Shown here in pieces: positions 1-11,098 of a stretch of DNA of 64,000 nucleotides. The stretch is from Prochlorococcus marinus str. AS9601 (lineage in GTDB: Bacteria > Cyanobacteriota > Cyanobacteriia > PCC-6307 > Cyanobiaceae): positions 1,302,001 through 1,366,000 of the forward strand of contig NC_008816.1 of NCBI RefSeq assembly GCF_000015645.1, in the 5' to 3' direction. Position numbers and translations under genes: made by a program. Within the stretch, counting starts at the first letter, position 1. Each line of letters begins with the position of its first letter. The notes under the pieces are model-generated. The model was not told the DNA's origin. It saw only the letters and a list, made by a program, of their open reading frames with translations, and made no database searches.

Positions 1-143
1 GAAATTAATAATCTCAAAGTCTAATAAAGTTGATTACTGAAACCTTATATTTTAGTTTTTTTCTCAATTTTGTATCTATTATTCTAATATCAGTAATTTG
101 AATAAATTATCTCAATATTTAATTAATCAATGATAAAGAGAAC

Positions 144-2177
144 GTGACTCATATCAATAAAGGTAAACCATTTCCCCTAGGAAGTTCTCTAACTTCACAA
201 GGGGTTAATTTTTCCCTAGTAGCCACAAATGCAGAATATGTAGAAATCTTATTGTTTGAGAAAGAGGGCTCTATTTCCCCAAAAAGTATATTGAAACTAG
301 ATCAGAATCATAATACAGGTCCCTACTGGCATGCAGAGGTAAAGAATCTAAATGAAGGTTGTATTTATGCTTTCAGAGTAAAACAAAAAAATAATGCGAT
401 CAACAATAACTATGAAAAAAAAGTATTACTCGATCCATGTTCAAGGGGTATAACTGGGTGGGAAAGTTATAAAAGAGAAAATGCATTAAAAACACAAGAA
501 AATACTAATTCTTGTCTTAAAAGCGTTGTTTGCGATAGAAAATTATTTAATTTTAAGGATTTTCCAAGACCGAAACATTCTTGGGAAGAAACAATAATTT
601 ATGAACTCCATATCAAATCCTTCACTGAATCAAATGATAAAACCGAAAGTTGTTTCAAGAAATTTTTAAAAAAAATTCCATATCTCAAAGAACTGGGAAT
701 TACCTCTATAGAATTACTTCCAATTTTTTGTTTTGATCCAACTGATGCACCAAGTGGTTTAGAGAATTTTTGGGGTTATAGTCCAATTAATTGGTTTACT
801 CCGCATTTTGAATACGTTTCGAATGAATCAGCTGAAAAGAATAGAGAGGAATTTAGAAAATTAGTAGAGGAGTGTCATAAGTCAGGCATTGAAGTTATTT
901 TAGATGTCGTATACAATCACACTTCTGAAGGAGATTACAAAGGGCCTGCGATATGTTGGAAAGGTATAGATGAAAATCTTTATTACTTTATTGGGAAAGA
1001 TAAAAATTATCAGGACGTATCTGGTTGTGGGAATACTATTGCAGCAAACAGAGGATTAGTTAGAAAACTAATTATTGAATCATTAAAGTGTTGGGCGAGT
1101 GAATTTGGAGTAGATGGTTTTAGATTTGATTTAGGTATTGCCTTATCAAGAGGTGAAAATCTTTCGCCACTCGATAATCCTCCAATTTTTGAAGATATAG
1201 AATGTGAGCCAGAACTTGTTGATATAAAGTTTATAAGTGAGCCATGGGATTGTGGTGGGTTATATAAATTAGGTGATTTCCCATCTAAGAATACTTTCAC
1301 TTGGAATGGTCATTTTAGAGATGATTTGCGTAGATTTTGGAAAGGGGATAAAGATACAGCTTGGAATATGAGCGATAAAATCAAAGGTACTCCATCGATT
1401 TATAAAGAAGATACTATTTTCCCAAAATCAATAAACTTTATTACTTCACATGATGGATTTACTCTAAAAGATTTAGTAACTTTCAATAGAAAACATAATT
1501 TTGCCAATAGAGAACAAAACAGAGATGGTGATAACCATAACAATTCTTGGAATCATGGTACGGAGGGACCAACTACAAATTTATTAATTAATGATTTAAG
1601 AAAAAGACAACAAAAAAATCTTATTCTTAGTTTACTTATCTCTAAAGGTGTTCCAATGATACTAATGGGTGATGAGATAGGAAGATCACAAGGCGGTAAT
1701 AATAATTCTTGGTGCCAAAATAATTTACTGGGCTGGATGAATTGGGAACATGGTCAACAAGATTTGGAATTATTAGAATATTTTAAATACGTTATAAAAA
1801 TCCGAAAAAAACTAATACACATTTTTAATCCATCATTCTTTCCTAATAATCAAACCAATGAAAATATTCCAACATATCATTGGCATGGAACAAAGTTAGA
1901 TAGCCCAGATTGGAGTAGTTGGTCACACACAGTTGCATTTAGCATTAACGAAGGCAATACTAATCCGCTGGTCTGGATAGGTTTAAATGCATATTCAAAA
2001 AGTATCGATTTCCCTTTGCCGAAATGTAAATATAATTGGCTAAAAGTTGTTGACACTAGCATGTCCGAGATTTTTGAACCCTTAACTATTAATCAAAAAT
2101 CTGTTTCAATAAAGAGTAGAAGCTCTTTATTAATTATCTCAGAAGAAGTATTTTTGGAAAAAAATAATATATTCTAA
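144..2177 (+). CDS. glgX: Isoamylase-type glycogen debranching enzyme
   Basis: Hydrolyses alpha-1,6 branch points of glycogen or limit dextrin in the cytoplasm. The 677-residue protein starts with a CBM48-like beta domain (about 8-105) followed by a GH13 alpha-amylase barrel. Visible GH13 motifs are DVVYNH (254-259), the nucleophile region DGFRFDL with Asp329, the acid/base region SEPWD with Glu366, and SHDG with Asp437; all three catalytic acids are present. The start is GTG; no upstream in-frame ATG is apparent. It faces a minus-strand tRNA-Gly and is followed by a sugar transporter gene on the same strand. Family assignment is firm; isoamylase versus GlgX naming is by convention. Confidence 0.93.
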   Translation: MTHINKGKPFPLGSSLTSQGVNFSLVATNAEYVEILLFEKEGSISPKSILKLDQNHNTGPYWHAEVKNLNEGCIYAFRVKQKNNAINNNYEKKVLLDPCSRGITGWESYKRENALKTQENTNSCLKSVVCDRKLFNFKDFPRPKHSWEETIIYELHIKSFTESNDKTESCFKKFLKKIPYLKELGITSIELLPIFCFDPTDAPSGLENFWGYSPINWFTPHFEYVSNESAEKNREEFRKLVEECHKSGIEVILDVVYNHTSEGDYKGPAICWKGIDENLYYFIGKDKNYQDVSGCGNTIAANRGLVRKLIIESLKCWASEFGVDGFRFDLGIALSRGENLSPLDNPPIFEDIECEPELVDIKFISEPWDCGGLYKLGDFPSKNTFTWNGHFRDDLRRFWKGDKDTAWNMSDKIKGTPSIYKEDTIFPKSINFITSHDGFTLKDLVTFNRKHNFANREQNRDGDNHNNSWNHGTEGPTTNLLINDLRKRQQKNLILSLLISKGVPMILMGDEIGRSQGGNNNSWCQNNLLGWMNWEHGQQDLELLEYFKYVIKIRKKLIHIFNPSFFPNNQTNENIPTYHWHGTKLDSPDWSSWSHTVAFSINEGNTNPLVWIGLNAYSKSIDFPLPKCKYNWLKVVDTSMSEIFEPLTINQKSVSIKSRSSLLIISEEVFLEKNNIF

Positions 2178-2178
2178 A

Positions 2179-2249
2179 AGCGGGCGGCGGGAATCGAACC
2201 CGCATCTTCAGCTTGGAAGGCTGAGGTTTTACCACTAAACCACGCCCGC
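2179..2249 (-). tRNA. tRNA-Gly (anticodon UCC)
   Basis: On the minus strand the segment folds as a complete cloverleaf: 7-bp acceptor GCGGGCG/CGCCCGC, a D arm, an anticodon arm with loop CTTCCAA giving UCC, and a T arm with GGTTCGATTCC. The base after the acceptor is U, the usual discriminator of bacterial tRNA-Gly. CCA is not encoded. Confidence 0.96.
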
Positions 2250-2310
2250 ATTAAGTAATAGAATTACCATTGCAATAATACATTATCAAACAATCAACAA
2301 AGTAAAAAGA

Positions 2311-3708
2311 TTGGAAAATTCACACTCGAAAAAAAATATTACTAGATCAACAACAAGATTAATGTTGTCTTATGGGCTAGGAGATGCAGGTACAGGTTTA
2401 GTCGCTACGCAATTTGGTTTTTTTCTGTTCAAATTCTTTATTTCTGCTGGTTTACCAGTAATAATTGCAGGTTCATTATTAATGTTAATAAAGATATGGG
2501 ATGCAGTAAATGATCCGTTGATTGGATGGTTAAGTGATCGTACTAAATCCAGATGGGGGCCTAGAATCCCTTGGATGGTAGCAGCATCTGTTCCGCTTGG
2601 TTTATCTTTAGCTGCGATATGGTGGACACCCACTGGTTCCGTGCTAACCAAGACTATTTACTACGCCATAATTTCTATAATCGTAATGACCGCTTATACT
2701 AGTATTAATCTTCCTTTTGCAGCTTTATCTACTGAAATTTCTGAAAAAACAGCAATAAGAACAAGATTAAACGCCTCTAGATTTACTGGCTCAATAATTG
2801 CAGGACTAACTGGTTTAATCATTGCAGGAGTTGTATTGGGTTCTGAAGGATCAGCAAATAATGAATATTTTTTAATGGGTAAAATAAGCGGATGTATTGC
2901 AGTTGCTGCAACATTAATTTCTTGTTGGGGATTGGCTCCATTCGCGAAAAAAGCAAGAAGGCCTTCAGGGAAAGTTGAAGCAATAACACTTCAATTCAAA
3001 AGGATCTTCAGAAATAAAAAATTTCTAAAAGTTATTACTCTTTATATTCTTCTCTGGTGCGCCTTACAATTGATGCAAACAGTAGCGTTAATCTATGTAG
3101 AGGATGTACTTAATGTTCCAACATACATTGCGAAGTGGATCCCGATACCTTTCCAAATTAGCGCTTTAGTGGGTCTACAAATATGGACCAGAGTATCAAA
3201 TAAATTGAACAGAATTTCAGCTTTAAACTATGGAGCGATTTTATGGATTATTTCATGTACGGCAGCTTTATTTTTACCTTCTTTATCAAAAATTTCAGGA
3301 GTTGGAGATAGTTTATTCCTAAATACCAGCAATATATTTCTGTTCATTCTTTTAATTTTCATAATCTGTCTTATTGGCATTGGGGCTTCAACCGCTTTTC
3401 TTATCCCTTGGTCACTACTTCCTGATGCAATAGACGAAGACCCAGAAAAACCAGCAGGATTATATACCGCTTGGATGGTACTTATTCAGAAGATTGGTAT
3501 CGCGTTTAGTGTTCAATTATTAGGATTTTTATTGTATTTATCAGGTTATCAATCATGCTTTGTTGATAAAGATAGTCTAAATATTATTGAACAATGCTAC
3601 TCAGCACAATTAACTATTAGATTATGTATTGGTTTTATACCCTCAATATTGGTAATAATTGGTCTTTTAATAATGAGAAAATGGGATCCAAAATTAATTA
3701 CAAACTAA
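2311..3708 (+). CDS. GPH-family (MelB-like) sugar/cation symporter
   Basis: Inner-membrane major facilitator protein of 465 residues with about 12 hydrophobic helices. The N-terminal signature WDAVNDPLIGWLSDRT followed by SRWGPRIPW (about 70-92) is typical of glycoside-pentoside-hexuronide:cation symporters, and a second-half motif PWSLLPDAIDED (about 370) also fits. The start is TTG. The substrate cannot be read from sequence; the nearby glgX makes a glucan-derived sugar or osmolyte a reasonable but unproven guess. Confidence 0.85.
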   Translation: MENSHSKKNITRSTTRLMLSYGLGDAGTGLVATQFGFFLFKFFISAGLPVIIAGSLLMLIKIWDAVNDPLIGWLSDRTKSRWGPRIPWMVAASVPLGLSLAAIWWTPTGSVLTKTIYYAIISIIVMTAYTSINLPFAALSTEISEKTAIRTRLNASRFTGSIIAGLTGLIIAGVVLGSEGSANNEYFLMGKISGCIAVAATLISCWGLAPFAKKARRPSGKVEAITLQFKRIFRNKKFLKVITLYILLWCALQLMQTVALIYVEDVLNVPTYIAKWIPIPFQISALVGLQIWTRVSNKLNRISALNYGAILWIISCTAALFLPSLSKISGVGDSLFLNTSNIFLFILLIFIICLIGIGASTAFLIPWSLLPDAIDEDPEKPAGLYTAWMVLIQKIGIAFSVQLLGFLLYLSGYQSCFVDKDSLNIIEQCYSAQLTIRLCIGFIPSILVIIGLLIMRKWDPKLITN

Positions 3709-3717
3709 TATAGAGAT

Positions 3718-4473
3718 ATGTATTACCCTAATTTTTTCAAAAGACTTCTAAGCAGCTTAATCATTGGCGGGCAAGCAATTAATTTTATCTTTAAGGGTAA
3801 AATTTCCAAAAATGATCTCTTTGACCAACTTATGGAGTCAGGTCCGGGCAGCTTATTAATTGTATTAATTACAGGAATTGCTGCAGGTACAGTTTTTAAT
3901 ATTCAAGTTGCATCACAACTTACAAGTATGGGAGTTTCAAGTGAAATTGGAGGTTTATTAGCAGTAGGTATGGCGAGAGAAATGGCTCCTCTTCTAACTG
4001 CTACTTTAATGACTGGAAAGGTTGCCACTGCCTATGCTGCTCAACTAGGTACTATGAAAGTCACAGAACAAATTGAGGCAATAACCATGTTAAGGACCGA
4101 ACCAGTCCAATATTTGGTAGTCCCTAGGTTACTTTCGATGGTAATAATGTCTCCAATACAATGTCTTTTATTTTTATCTGTAGCTTTATGGAGCGGACAA
4201 ATTTGGAGCACAATTTTTTATAAAGTTCCTCCAATAGTTTTTTGGACATCCGTCAGATCAGGTAATGTGAGTTTAACAAGTACAGACTTAACTTCAATGT
4301 TAATAAAATCTGTAGTGTTCGGATTACTTATTTCAATCATTGCTTGTGGATATGGACTCACAACTAAAGGTGGTCCAAAAGAAGTTGGAACAAGTACAAC
4401 AGGCGCAGTTGTAATGACTCTCGTTACTGTATCTTTAATGGATGTATTTCTAACACAAATTTTATTTGGATAA
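3718..4473 (+). CDS. MlaE/YrbE-type ABC lipid transporter permease (ycf63 family)
   Basis: Permease of 251 residues with about five membrane helices. The diagnostic segment EMAPLLTATLMTGK followed by an amphipathic stretch reading TEQIEAI is that of the MlaE family, which moves phospholipids between membranes with an ATPase and an MCE-domain protein. In cyanobacteria and plastids (ycf63/TGD1) this permease is conserved. No ATPase or MCE gene is adjacent here. The next gene begins 4 bases after its stop or, with an alternative TTG, overlaps it, suggesting coupled expression. Confidence 0.88.
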   Translation: MYYPNFFKRLLSSLIIGGQAINFIFKGKISKNDLFDQLMESGPGSLLIVLITGIAAGTVFNIQVASQLTSMGVSSEIGGLLAVGMAREMAPLLTATLMTGKVATAYAAQLGTMKVTEQIEAITMLRTEPVQYLVVPRLLSMVIMSPIQCLLFLSVALWSGQIWSTIFYKVPPIVFWTSVRSGNVSLTSTDLTSMLIKSVVFGLLISIIACGYGLTTKGGPKEVGTSTTGAVVMTLVTVSLMDVFLTQILFG

Positions 4474-4477
4474 TCCT

Positions 4478-4882
4478 ATGTTTAAAACTAAGTCAAAAAA
4501 AGAGGAACCAGTAATAATATCTCCATCATTTCAGTTACCAATCATTCTAATAGTCTTAAGCTTTATGCTTTTGTTTTTGAAAATTGGTTCTTTGCCAACA
4601 ATAGTTTTTGCTTCTTTTAGCTTTTTTTTATTACTTCAGTCATTCACCTTAAGAATAAAAATAACAAATGATGATTTTATCGTTTTACAATTAGGGAAAG
4701 AGATTAGAACTTTTCCATTCAAGAACTGGATATCATGGAAATTCTTTTTCCCTATAATCCCAGGTATTTTTTATTTTAGAGAAAAGTCGAGCCCTCATTT
4801 ATTGCCAATTTTATTTAATCCAAAGCAATTAAAAGATGAGCTCATTAAAAAAGTTGACTCCTTGGAAATTAAAAATTCTTAA
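4478..4882 (+). CDS. DUF3119 family membrane protein
   Basis: Conserved cyanobacterial protein of unknown function. About 134 residues, with two adjacent membrane helices near residues 20-60 and a soluble C-terminal half that resembles a small beta domain. I chose ATG 4478; a TTG at 4466 in frame would overlap the mlaE-like gene by 8 bases. The close linkage suggests a shared transcript and perhaps a role with the lipid permease, which is inference. Confidence 0.75.
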   Translation: MFKTKSKKEEPVIISPSFQLPIILIVLSFMLLFLKIGSLPTIVFASFSFFLLLQSFTLRIKITNDDFIVLQLGKEIRTFPFKNWISWKFFFPIIPGIFYFREKSSPHLLPILFNPKQLKDELIKKVDSLEIKNS

Positions 4883-4917
4883 AATTCAGACTTTGCCTAT
4901 TCCTCAAAATTAATTAA

Positions 4918-5928
4918 ATGACAAATACAGAAATTTCCGACAATAATCCTGAAAAGGAATTAATAATAGATAAGTCAATTTCAGATGATAAAACCAAACA
5001 AATTAGTAAGAAAAATACAACGCAAAATAAAAAAATTACACCAAAAAACGACAAATCAATTAAATCTTTTGATGAAATTTCTAATGAAATTTTTAGAGAT
5101 CTCATTTCAAAAAAAGACTTTTTAGTTAAAGAAATAAAAGAGTTAGAAACAAAAAAAAATGAAATAGAAAAAGATATTGAGTCAAATTTTAAAGGACAGT
5201 CAGATAATATTGCTAAGAGAGTTAAAGGCTTTCAAGAGTACTTAACTGGAGCTTTACAGAATCTTTCGCAAAACGTAGAGAAACTTGAATTAGTTTCTCA
5301 ACCAATAATCGTAAAGCCTTCTCCCCTTGATGAAAAAAAGCAAAACAATATCACAAATAATGTAGTTAATGTTCCCGCTCTTTCTGAAACATTTAAACCA
5401 GATGAAGAGATTATAAAAAGTTGCTTTTCAAGTTTTACAGAACAACCTGATTTTTATGCTGAACCTTGGAAATTAAGACGGAGTCTTGATTCATCAGATA
5501 TAGAAATTATGAGTGATTGGTTCTTTAACATGGGCGGAAGAGGTTCTCTTGAAAGTAGAGGTTCTCGACAAAAAAATGCTTTGTTATCAGCGGGTTTAAT
5601 CTCTATTCTTGGCGAATTATATGGTGATCAGTTTCAGACTCTTATTTTAGCTTCGCAGCCTGAACGATTAGGTGAATGGAGAAGAATTCTGCAAGATTCA
5701 CTTGGTCTCACCAGGGATGACTTTGGACCTAATAGTGGGATTGTTCTTTTTGAAAGGCCAGAAGGTGTCATCGAGAGAGCTGATAGATTAGAAGCTAATG
5801 AAGAATTGCCATTTATTATCATTGATGCAGCAGAAACCTCTGTTGAAATTCCAATACTTCAATTCCCATTGTGGGTTGCATTTGCTGGTTCAGATAATGA
5901 AATTTACGATGATCTTGAACTAAACTAA
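4918..5928 (+). CDS. DUF3086 family protein, cyanobacterial
   Basis: A 336-residue soluble protein. Residues 1-55 are polar and probably disordered; about 55-125 is a charged helical stretch with coiled-coil character (repeated Lys/Glu around [18 protein letters not shown]). The C-terminal 190 residues, beginning near the [15 protein letters not shown] segment, form the conserved domain. No catalytic motif is recognised. It ends 5 bases before plsY, so the two are likely co-transcribed. Confidence 0.72.
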
Positions 5929-5933
5929 GCTTT

Positions 5934-6527
5934 ATGAATATCTTAATAATTTTTACAAGTTATCTTTTAGGATCACTTCCGACAGGTTTTTTAATTGGGA
6001 AATATCTTAAAAATATAGATCTAAGAACTATAGGTTCTGGATCTACAGGTGCCACAAATGTCTTAAGAAATGTTGGGAAATGGCCAGCACTTTTTGTATT
6101 TATCATTGACGTTGGGAAAGGTCTTATTGCAGTAAAAATTGCTCAATATTATACAGATCAAGGATTAATAGAAGTTATAGCAGGGATATCCGCTATATCA
6201 GGACATATTTGGCCAATTTGGCTTAGAGGTAAAGGAGGGAAAGCTGTTGCAACTGGATTAGGTATGTTTTTAGCTCTTTCTTGGAAAGTTGGACTCGCAT
6301 CTCTTGGTATTTTTTTAATAGTCCTAACAAAAACTAAATTTGTTTCTTTATCCAGTATTTCAGCTGCAATCTTACTTCCTATTTTTATGTTTTTTTACCT
6401 AGGTAAATTTATTCACTCATATTTTTTTATAAGTTTAATTGTGGCATTATTAGTAATCTGGAAACATAGAACAAACATTAAAAGATTGATTAAGGGAGAA
6501 GAATCTAAAATTAATCAGAATCAATAG
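5934..6527 (+). CDS. plsY: Acyl-phosphate:glycerol-3-phosphate acyltransferase PlsY
   Basis: Membrane enzyme making lysophosphatidic acid from acyl-phosphate and glycerol-3-phosphate, the first acylation of phospholipid synthesis. 197 residues, several membrane helices. PlsY motifs are present: [12 protein letters not shown] (about 36-47), the DVGKG segment, [19 protein letters not shown] (about 90-108) and a C-terminal [15 protein letters not shown]. The 3' end overlaps the convergent pyrF by 17 bases. Confidence 0.95.
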
Positions 6528-7242
6528 ATTTAAATATTTCTATTAGAGCCATATTAGGATCTATAGCTTTTGATATTGATCTACCAATGACTAACTTAGA
6601 AGCGCCATTATCTATAGCTTCATGGGGTGTCATAATTCTATTTTGATCATCTTTACTATCAATATTTAATCTGATTCCTGGTGTAATAAGTTCAAAATTA
6701 TTCTTATAGTTAGATCTCAACATTTTTACCTCCCAAGGGGAACAAACACATCCATCTAATCCAGCATCAAAAGACAATTTTGCAAGTCTCAATACATTTT
6801 CTTCAATTGAATTATTTCTATCAAGATCAGTTTGAAAATCTTTAAGAGAAAAGCTTGTTAAAACAGTTATTCCTACAACAAATGGAGGTTTAACACTGAC
6901 TGATGTGGCTCCTTCTAAAGATGCTTTCTTCGAATCCTTAAGGGCTTTTAGACCTGCTGAAGCATGAATAGAAATTATATCAACTCCTAATTTTGAAACT
7001 TGGAAACATGCTGCACTCATGGTATTTGGAATATCATGAAATTTTAAGTCTAAAAAAATTTTTTTATTTAAACCTTTTAATATTTCAATAACTCTTGGAC
7101 CTTCCCTAACAAAAAGCTCTAAACCAACTTTCACCCACTTAACATGGGGACATTTTTCCAGAAGTAATTTTGCTTGACTTAAATCTAATCCATCAATTGC
7201 CAATATTATTTTATCTTCTGAATTAAATCTTTTATTCATCAA
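6511..7242 (-). CDS. pyrF: Orotidine 5'-phosphate decarboxylase
   Basis: Last step of de novo UMP synthesis. 243-residue TIM barrel; the catalytic charged network [10 protein letters not shown] is visible with Asp65, Lys67 and Asp70, and the phosphate-binding end reads LVIGRSI. It follows tyrS with only 3 bases between the tyrS stop and the pyrF start, so it is probably in one operon with tyrS and the DUF1825 gene, and its tail overlaps plsY. Confidence 0.95.
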
Positions 7243-7245
7243 TTT

Positions 7246-8484
7246 TTAGTTTTCAAACCTCTTAATTATTTTTTTTCCAATTTGCAAAATTTTCCCTTCC
7301 AAATCATTTTTTGAATTAAAAACTAAATCAGGATTTGTTACTTTTTGACTATCAATTTTTACACCCCCTCCTTTAATAGATCTTTTGGATTCGCTGCTAG
7401 ATTTGAAAAGTTTTAGAGCACTTAACAAGTAAAAAAACTTTACTGGGAAAACTACTTCTTTTATAGAAATCTCTGGAATTTCTCCAACTTTTTCTTTTTG
7501 TCCAAGGAATAATTTTTCGCAATTTGATTGCGCCTTTAATGCTTCTTCAGCCCCATGGAATAAAGTAGTAACTTCTAAAGCCATTCTTCTCTGTAATTCA
7601 CGAGGATTTGAGTTTTCAAGAAACCTTAAATCTAATTCAGTAAGTAATTCAAAATAGGTAGGAATTATATTATCAGGTACTTTTTCTAATTTTGAATACA
7701 TTGAAAGAGGATCTTCACTCAAACCGACGGTGTTAAATTCAGATTTACTCATCTTCTTAATACCATCTAAACCTGTCAAAATTGGCAGCAGAACACCAAA
7801 TTGAGGCTCTTGTTTAAAATGCCTTTGAAGATCTCTTCCTATTGCAATATTAAATTTCTGATCTGTACCTCCAAGCTCAATATCTGATTGAACAACTACC
7901 GAATCATAACCTTGTAATAGTGGATATAAGAATTCATGCAAAGCAATTGGAACTTGCGAAGTGTACCTTTTATTAAATTCCTCCTTAGCTAGCATTTGAC
8001 TAACTGTCGCACTCCCCATTAATTCAATTATCGAATTAAGATTTAATCCTTTTAACCATTCACTGTTATATCTAATTTCTATTCTATCTTTTGAATCAAA
8101 ATCTAAAATAGATTCATTAGCTGGCTTTCCCATCCCTAATTGGGTTAAATATGTTTTTGCATTATCCTTAACTTGTTTTTCCGATAACTGAACTCTTGTT
8201 TTGTTTTTTCCGGTTGGGTCTCCAATTTGAGCAGTAAAATCGCCAATAATTAGAACTGCAATATGTCCATTATCTTGGAACGCCCTAAGTTTTTTAAACA
8301 ATATGCTGTGCCCAAGATGAATATCTGTTCCGGTTGGATCGATCCCGAGTTTAACCCTTAATTTTTTATTATTTTTTTTCGCATAATCAATTATCTCCAA
8401 AAAGGTTTGATCTGTTCCCTTAATTGGAAAATATTCTTCTATTCCTCTTGAAAGCCATGATGGAATTATTAAATTATCTGACAT
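7246..8484 (-). CDS. tyrS: Tyrosyl-tRNA synthetase
   Basis: Class Ic aminoacyl-tRNA synthetase of 412 residues. The ATP-binding HIGH motif appears as HLGH (56-59) within [14 protein letters not shown], and KMSKS is present near residue 250. The tyrosine-binding region [19 protein letters not shown] is intact. The C-terminus carries an S4-like RNA-binding segment containing [11 protein letters not shown]. Cytoplasmic; lies between the DUF1825 gene and pyrF in an apparent operon. Confidence 0.96.
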   Translation of the reverse strand: MSDNLIIPSWLSRGIEEYFPIKGTDQTFLEIIDYAKKNNKKLRVKLGIDPTGTDIHLGHSILFKKLRAFQDNGHIAVLIIGDFTAQIGDPTGKNKTRVQLSEKQVKDNAKTYLTQLGMGKPANESILDFDSKDRIEIRYNSEWLKGLNLNSIIELMGSATVSQMLAKEEFNKRYTSQVPIALHEFLYPLLQGYDSVVVQSDIELGGTDQKFNIAIGRDLQRHFKQEPQFGVLLPILTGLDGIKKMSKSEFNTVGLSEDPLSMYSKLEKVPDNIIPTYFELLTELDLRFLENSNPRELQRRMALEVTTLFHGAEEALKAQSNCEKLFLGQKEKVGEIPEISIKEVVFPVKFFYLLSALKLFKSSSESKRSIKGGGVKIDSQKVTNPDLVFNSKNDLEGKILQIGKKIIKRFEN

Positions 8485-8502
8485 GAAGTTTAACAGTTAA
8501 AT

Positions 8503-8826
8503 TTAAGAAGTTTTATCAAGTTCATCCTTCATTCTTATTAAAGTTTTATTCATTTGATCGAACATTTGATCAGGAGTAATCCCAAATTGACTTAACTGTG
8601 TCTTTAGTTGTTCTACTGTCATTTTTGCTTGAAAATCTTCAGACAATTCAAATCTCTTCATAAAAACTTTATAACGGTCCATAAGAGATTCCATTTTTTT
8701 TATAAACATTTTTTTCCCTTCTCTGTCAAATTTTCCATAATCAGAACCAAGTTTCATAAGTTCTTGGTAATCTGTAAAAAGCTTTTTGGCTTCTTCTTGA
8801 ACGATGTCTGACTCAAAAAATCCCAT
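8503..8826 (-). CDS. DUF1825 family protein
   Basis: A 107-residue, mostly alpha-helical, charged cyanobacterial protein of unknown function (start MGFFESDIVQEEAKKLF). No membrane helix or catalytic motif. It precedes tyrS by 18 bases on the same strand, indicating co-transcription. The name rests on family recognition, not on a function. Confidence 0.78.
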   Translation of the reverse strand: MGFFESDIVQEEAKKLFTDYQELMKLGSDYGKFDREGKKMFIKKMESLMDRYKVFMKRFELSEDFQAKMTVEQLKTQLSQFGITPDQMFDQMNKTLIRMKDELDKTS

Positions 8827-8978
8827 TTCTATTTTTTTTACTTCCCAAGATTATGGCTCAATTACAAGATAACAAGAATCTTTTAAATTGATTAGAACAT
8901 TAATAAATTTTAGTTTATAAATAATTCTTTGATTTATATTTTTTCATAATTAAATTTAGTAGAGATGTTTCATAAATA

Positions 8979-9590
8979 TTGGAAAAATTTAACGTAAATA
9001 ATATTTCAAACCAAAATAGACAATTTGAATTATTTGGTTCTAATGTAAATACATCAATTAATTTTCAGCACTCAAATAATCTAAAAATCAAAGGCGAAAT
9101 CCTAACTGAATGGAGAAATAGAATATACAATCACCAATTCAAAATTTCAAAAGACACACACAATAAAATTTTGCGCCAAACAAGTCTTCCTATAAATACA
9201 ATTTCCAATGAAATAAAAATTGATCCTTTTTCCTTGCAGCCATTATCATTGAACTTTTGGAGAACCAATCAATATATACATAATGGTCCAGCAATGTATT
9301 TTGTAATTGACTCGATGGATAATTCTAAAATAATCCTTTATATAGGAGAAACAAATTCAGCAAATAAAAGATGGAAGGGAGAACATGACTGTAAAAATTA
9401 CCTCATAAACTATAAAGAAGCCCTAGCTCATAACAAACTCTCAAGTCATCAAGATATTCGTTTTTTCTTAGATGTACCCAAAGAAGTAAAATTAAGACGT
9501 AAATTAGAACAGCAACTGATATATTTATGGTTACCACCTTTTAATAAAGAAACTCGAGATAGGTGGGCAACTACTTTCACAAACAACTAA
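8979..9590 (+). CDS. GIY-YIG nuclease-fold protein
   Basis: A 203-residue protein whose C-terminal 110 residues match the GIY-YIG layout: strand AMYFVI, then ILYIGET (YIG literally present), an Arg in NKRWKGEH, and EQQLIYLWLPPFN supplying the usual Glu and Asn. The N-terminal ~90 residues are polar and Asn-rich with no recognised domain. The start is TTG; the ATG at 8965 is out of frame. It lies alone between tyrS and pepA. No homing-endonuclease or UvrC domain accompanies it, so the role is open. Confidence 0.72.
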   Translation: MEKFNVNNISNQNRQFELFGSNVNTSINFQHSNNLKIKGEILTEWRNRIYNHQFKISKDTHNKILRQTSLPINTISNEIKIDPFSLQPLSLNFWRTNQYIHNGPAMYFVIDSMDNSKIILYIGETNSANKRWKGEHDCKNYLINYKEALAHNKLSSHQDIRFFLDVPKEVKLRRKLEQQLIYLWLPPFNKETRDRWATTFTNN

Positions 9591-9614
9591 AAGTTAATTA
9601 AATCCATTTAACAA

Positions 9615-11087
9615 ATGCAATTTTCCACATTCCAAACAAATCTAGATAACTGGCAAGGTGCTTCATTAATTTTTGGAGTTCTAGAGGAAGAAATTGCAAG
9701 CCAACTTGAAAACATAAAATTTGTTGTTGACCCAAAATTATTACTAAAAAAAGTTACTCAAAAAAAATTCAAAGGAGAAAAAGGAAAAACTTTAAGCTTT
9801 GAATTTTTAGATCAAAAATTAGAAACTTTAATCATAGTTGGTCTTGGCAAATCAAAAGACCTAAACAAAAGTGATATAGAAAACTCTATAGGAAATCTAG
9901 TTAGGAAAACTGTTGATAAAAATGCAAAAATCAGCATCTTGCTACCTTGGGAATTAATAAATTCACAACTAGAGATAACTAAACTAGCAGAATCAGCCAG
10001 ATTATCTGCCTATAAGGACAATAGATTTAATAAGAAAAAAGATGAAAAGAAAGTTCTTAAAGAAATAGAGTTTTTGAATTTAAAACAATTTGAGAATATT
10101 AGCTTTGAAGAGACAGCACAAATATGTGAAGGTGTAGAACTAGCTAGAAAACTTGTAGCCGCCCCTCCAAATAGTCTTACACCTCAGGAAATGTCTTTAC
10201 AAGCTTCTAAAATAGCTAAAGATCATGGTTTGGAAGTAAAAATTTTAGAGGCAAAAGATTGTGAAGATTTAGAAATGGGTGCATATTTAGCTGTAGCAAA
10301 AGGTTCTGATCTAGATCCTAAATTTATACATCTTACTTTGAAGTCAGAGGGGCCTATAAAAGAAAAGATTGCACTTGTTGGGAAGGGTTTAACCTTTGAT
10401 TCTGGAGGGTACAATCTGAAAGTAGGAGCCTCTCAAATTGAAATGATGAAATATGATATGGGAGGAAGCGCTGCAGTTTTAGGAGCAGCAAAAGCACTTG
10501 GAGCAATAAAACCAAAGGGATTAGAAATTCATTTTATTGTGGCAGCTTGCGAAAACATGATAAATGGATCTGCTGTTCATCCTGGAGATGTAGTTAAAGC
10601 ATCAAATGGTAAGACAATTGAAATAAATAATACTGATGCAGAGGGTAGGCTCACATTAGCTGATGCTTTAACTTATGCATCCAATTTAAACCCCGATTCA
10701 ATAATAGATCTTGCCACTTTAACAGGAGCTATCGTTGTTGCATTAGGGAATGATGTAGCTGGATTCTGGAGCAATAATGATGATCTAGCAAATGACCTAA
10801 AAGCTGCATCAGCCCAGTCTGGAGAAAAATTATGGCAAATGCCTTTACAAAAATCTTATAAAGAAGGGTTAAAGTCTCATATAGCTGACATGAAAAATAC
10901 AGGCCCTAGAGCAGGTGGGTCAATAACTGCGGCTTTGTTTCTAGAGGAATTCTTTGATTCAGAGATTAAATGGGCTCATATTGATATTGCTGGGACTTGT
11001 TGGACTGATAAGAATAAAGGAATTAATCCATCAGGTGCAACCGGTTTTGGAGTTAAAACTCTTGTTCAATGGATTAAAAATAAATAA
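9615..11087 (+). CDS. pepA: Cytosolic (leucyl) aminopeptidase, M17 family
   Basis: Zinc/manganese aminopeptidase that trims N-terminal residues from peptides. 490 residues; the C-terminal catalytic domain shows [15 protein letters not shown] (catalytic Lys and a metal-binding Asp) and the family signature [14 protein letters not shown], plus DLATLTGA. The N-terminal domain (1-170) is the usual variable macro-like domain. Convergent with msrA, 11 bases apart. Confidence 0.95.
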   Translation: MQFSTFQTNLDNWQGASLIFGVLEEEIASQLENIKFVVDPKLLLKKVTQKKFKGEKGKTLSFEFLDQKLETLIIVGLGKSKDLNKSDIENSIGNLVRKTVDKNAKISILLPWELINSQLEITKLAESARLSAYKDNRFNKKKDEKKVLKEIEFLNLKQFENISFEETAQICEGVELARKLVAAPPNSLTPQEMSLQASKIAKDHGLEVKILEAKDCEDLEMGAYLAVAKGSDLDPKFIHLTLKSEGPIKEKIALVGKGLTFDSGGYNLKVGASQIEMMKYDMGGSAAVLGAAKALGAIKPKGLEIHFIVAACENMINGSAVHPGDVVKASNGKTIEINNTDAEGRLTLADALTYASNLNPDSIIDLATLTGAIVVALGNDVAGFWSNNDDLANDLKAASAQSGEKLWQMPLQKSYKEGLKSHIADMKNTGPRAGGSITAALFLEEFFDSEIKWAHIDIAGTCWTDKNKGINPSGATGFGVKTLVQWIKNK

Positions 11088-11098
11088 CTATATTTAAA

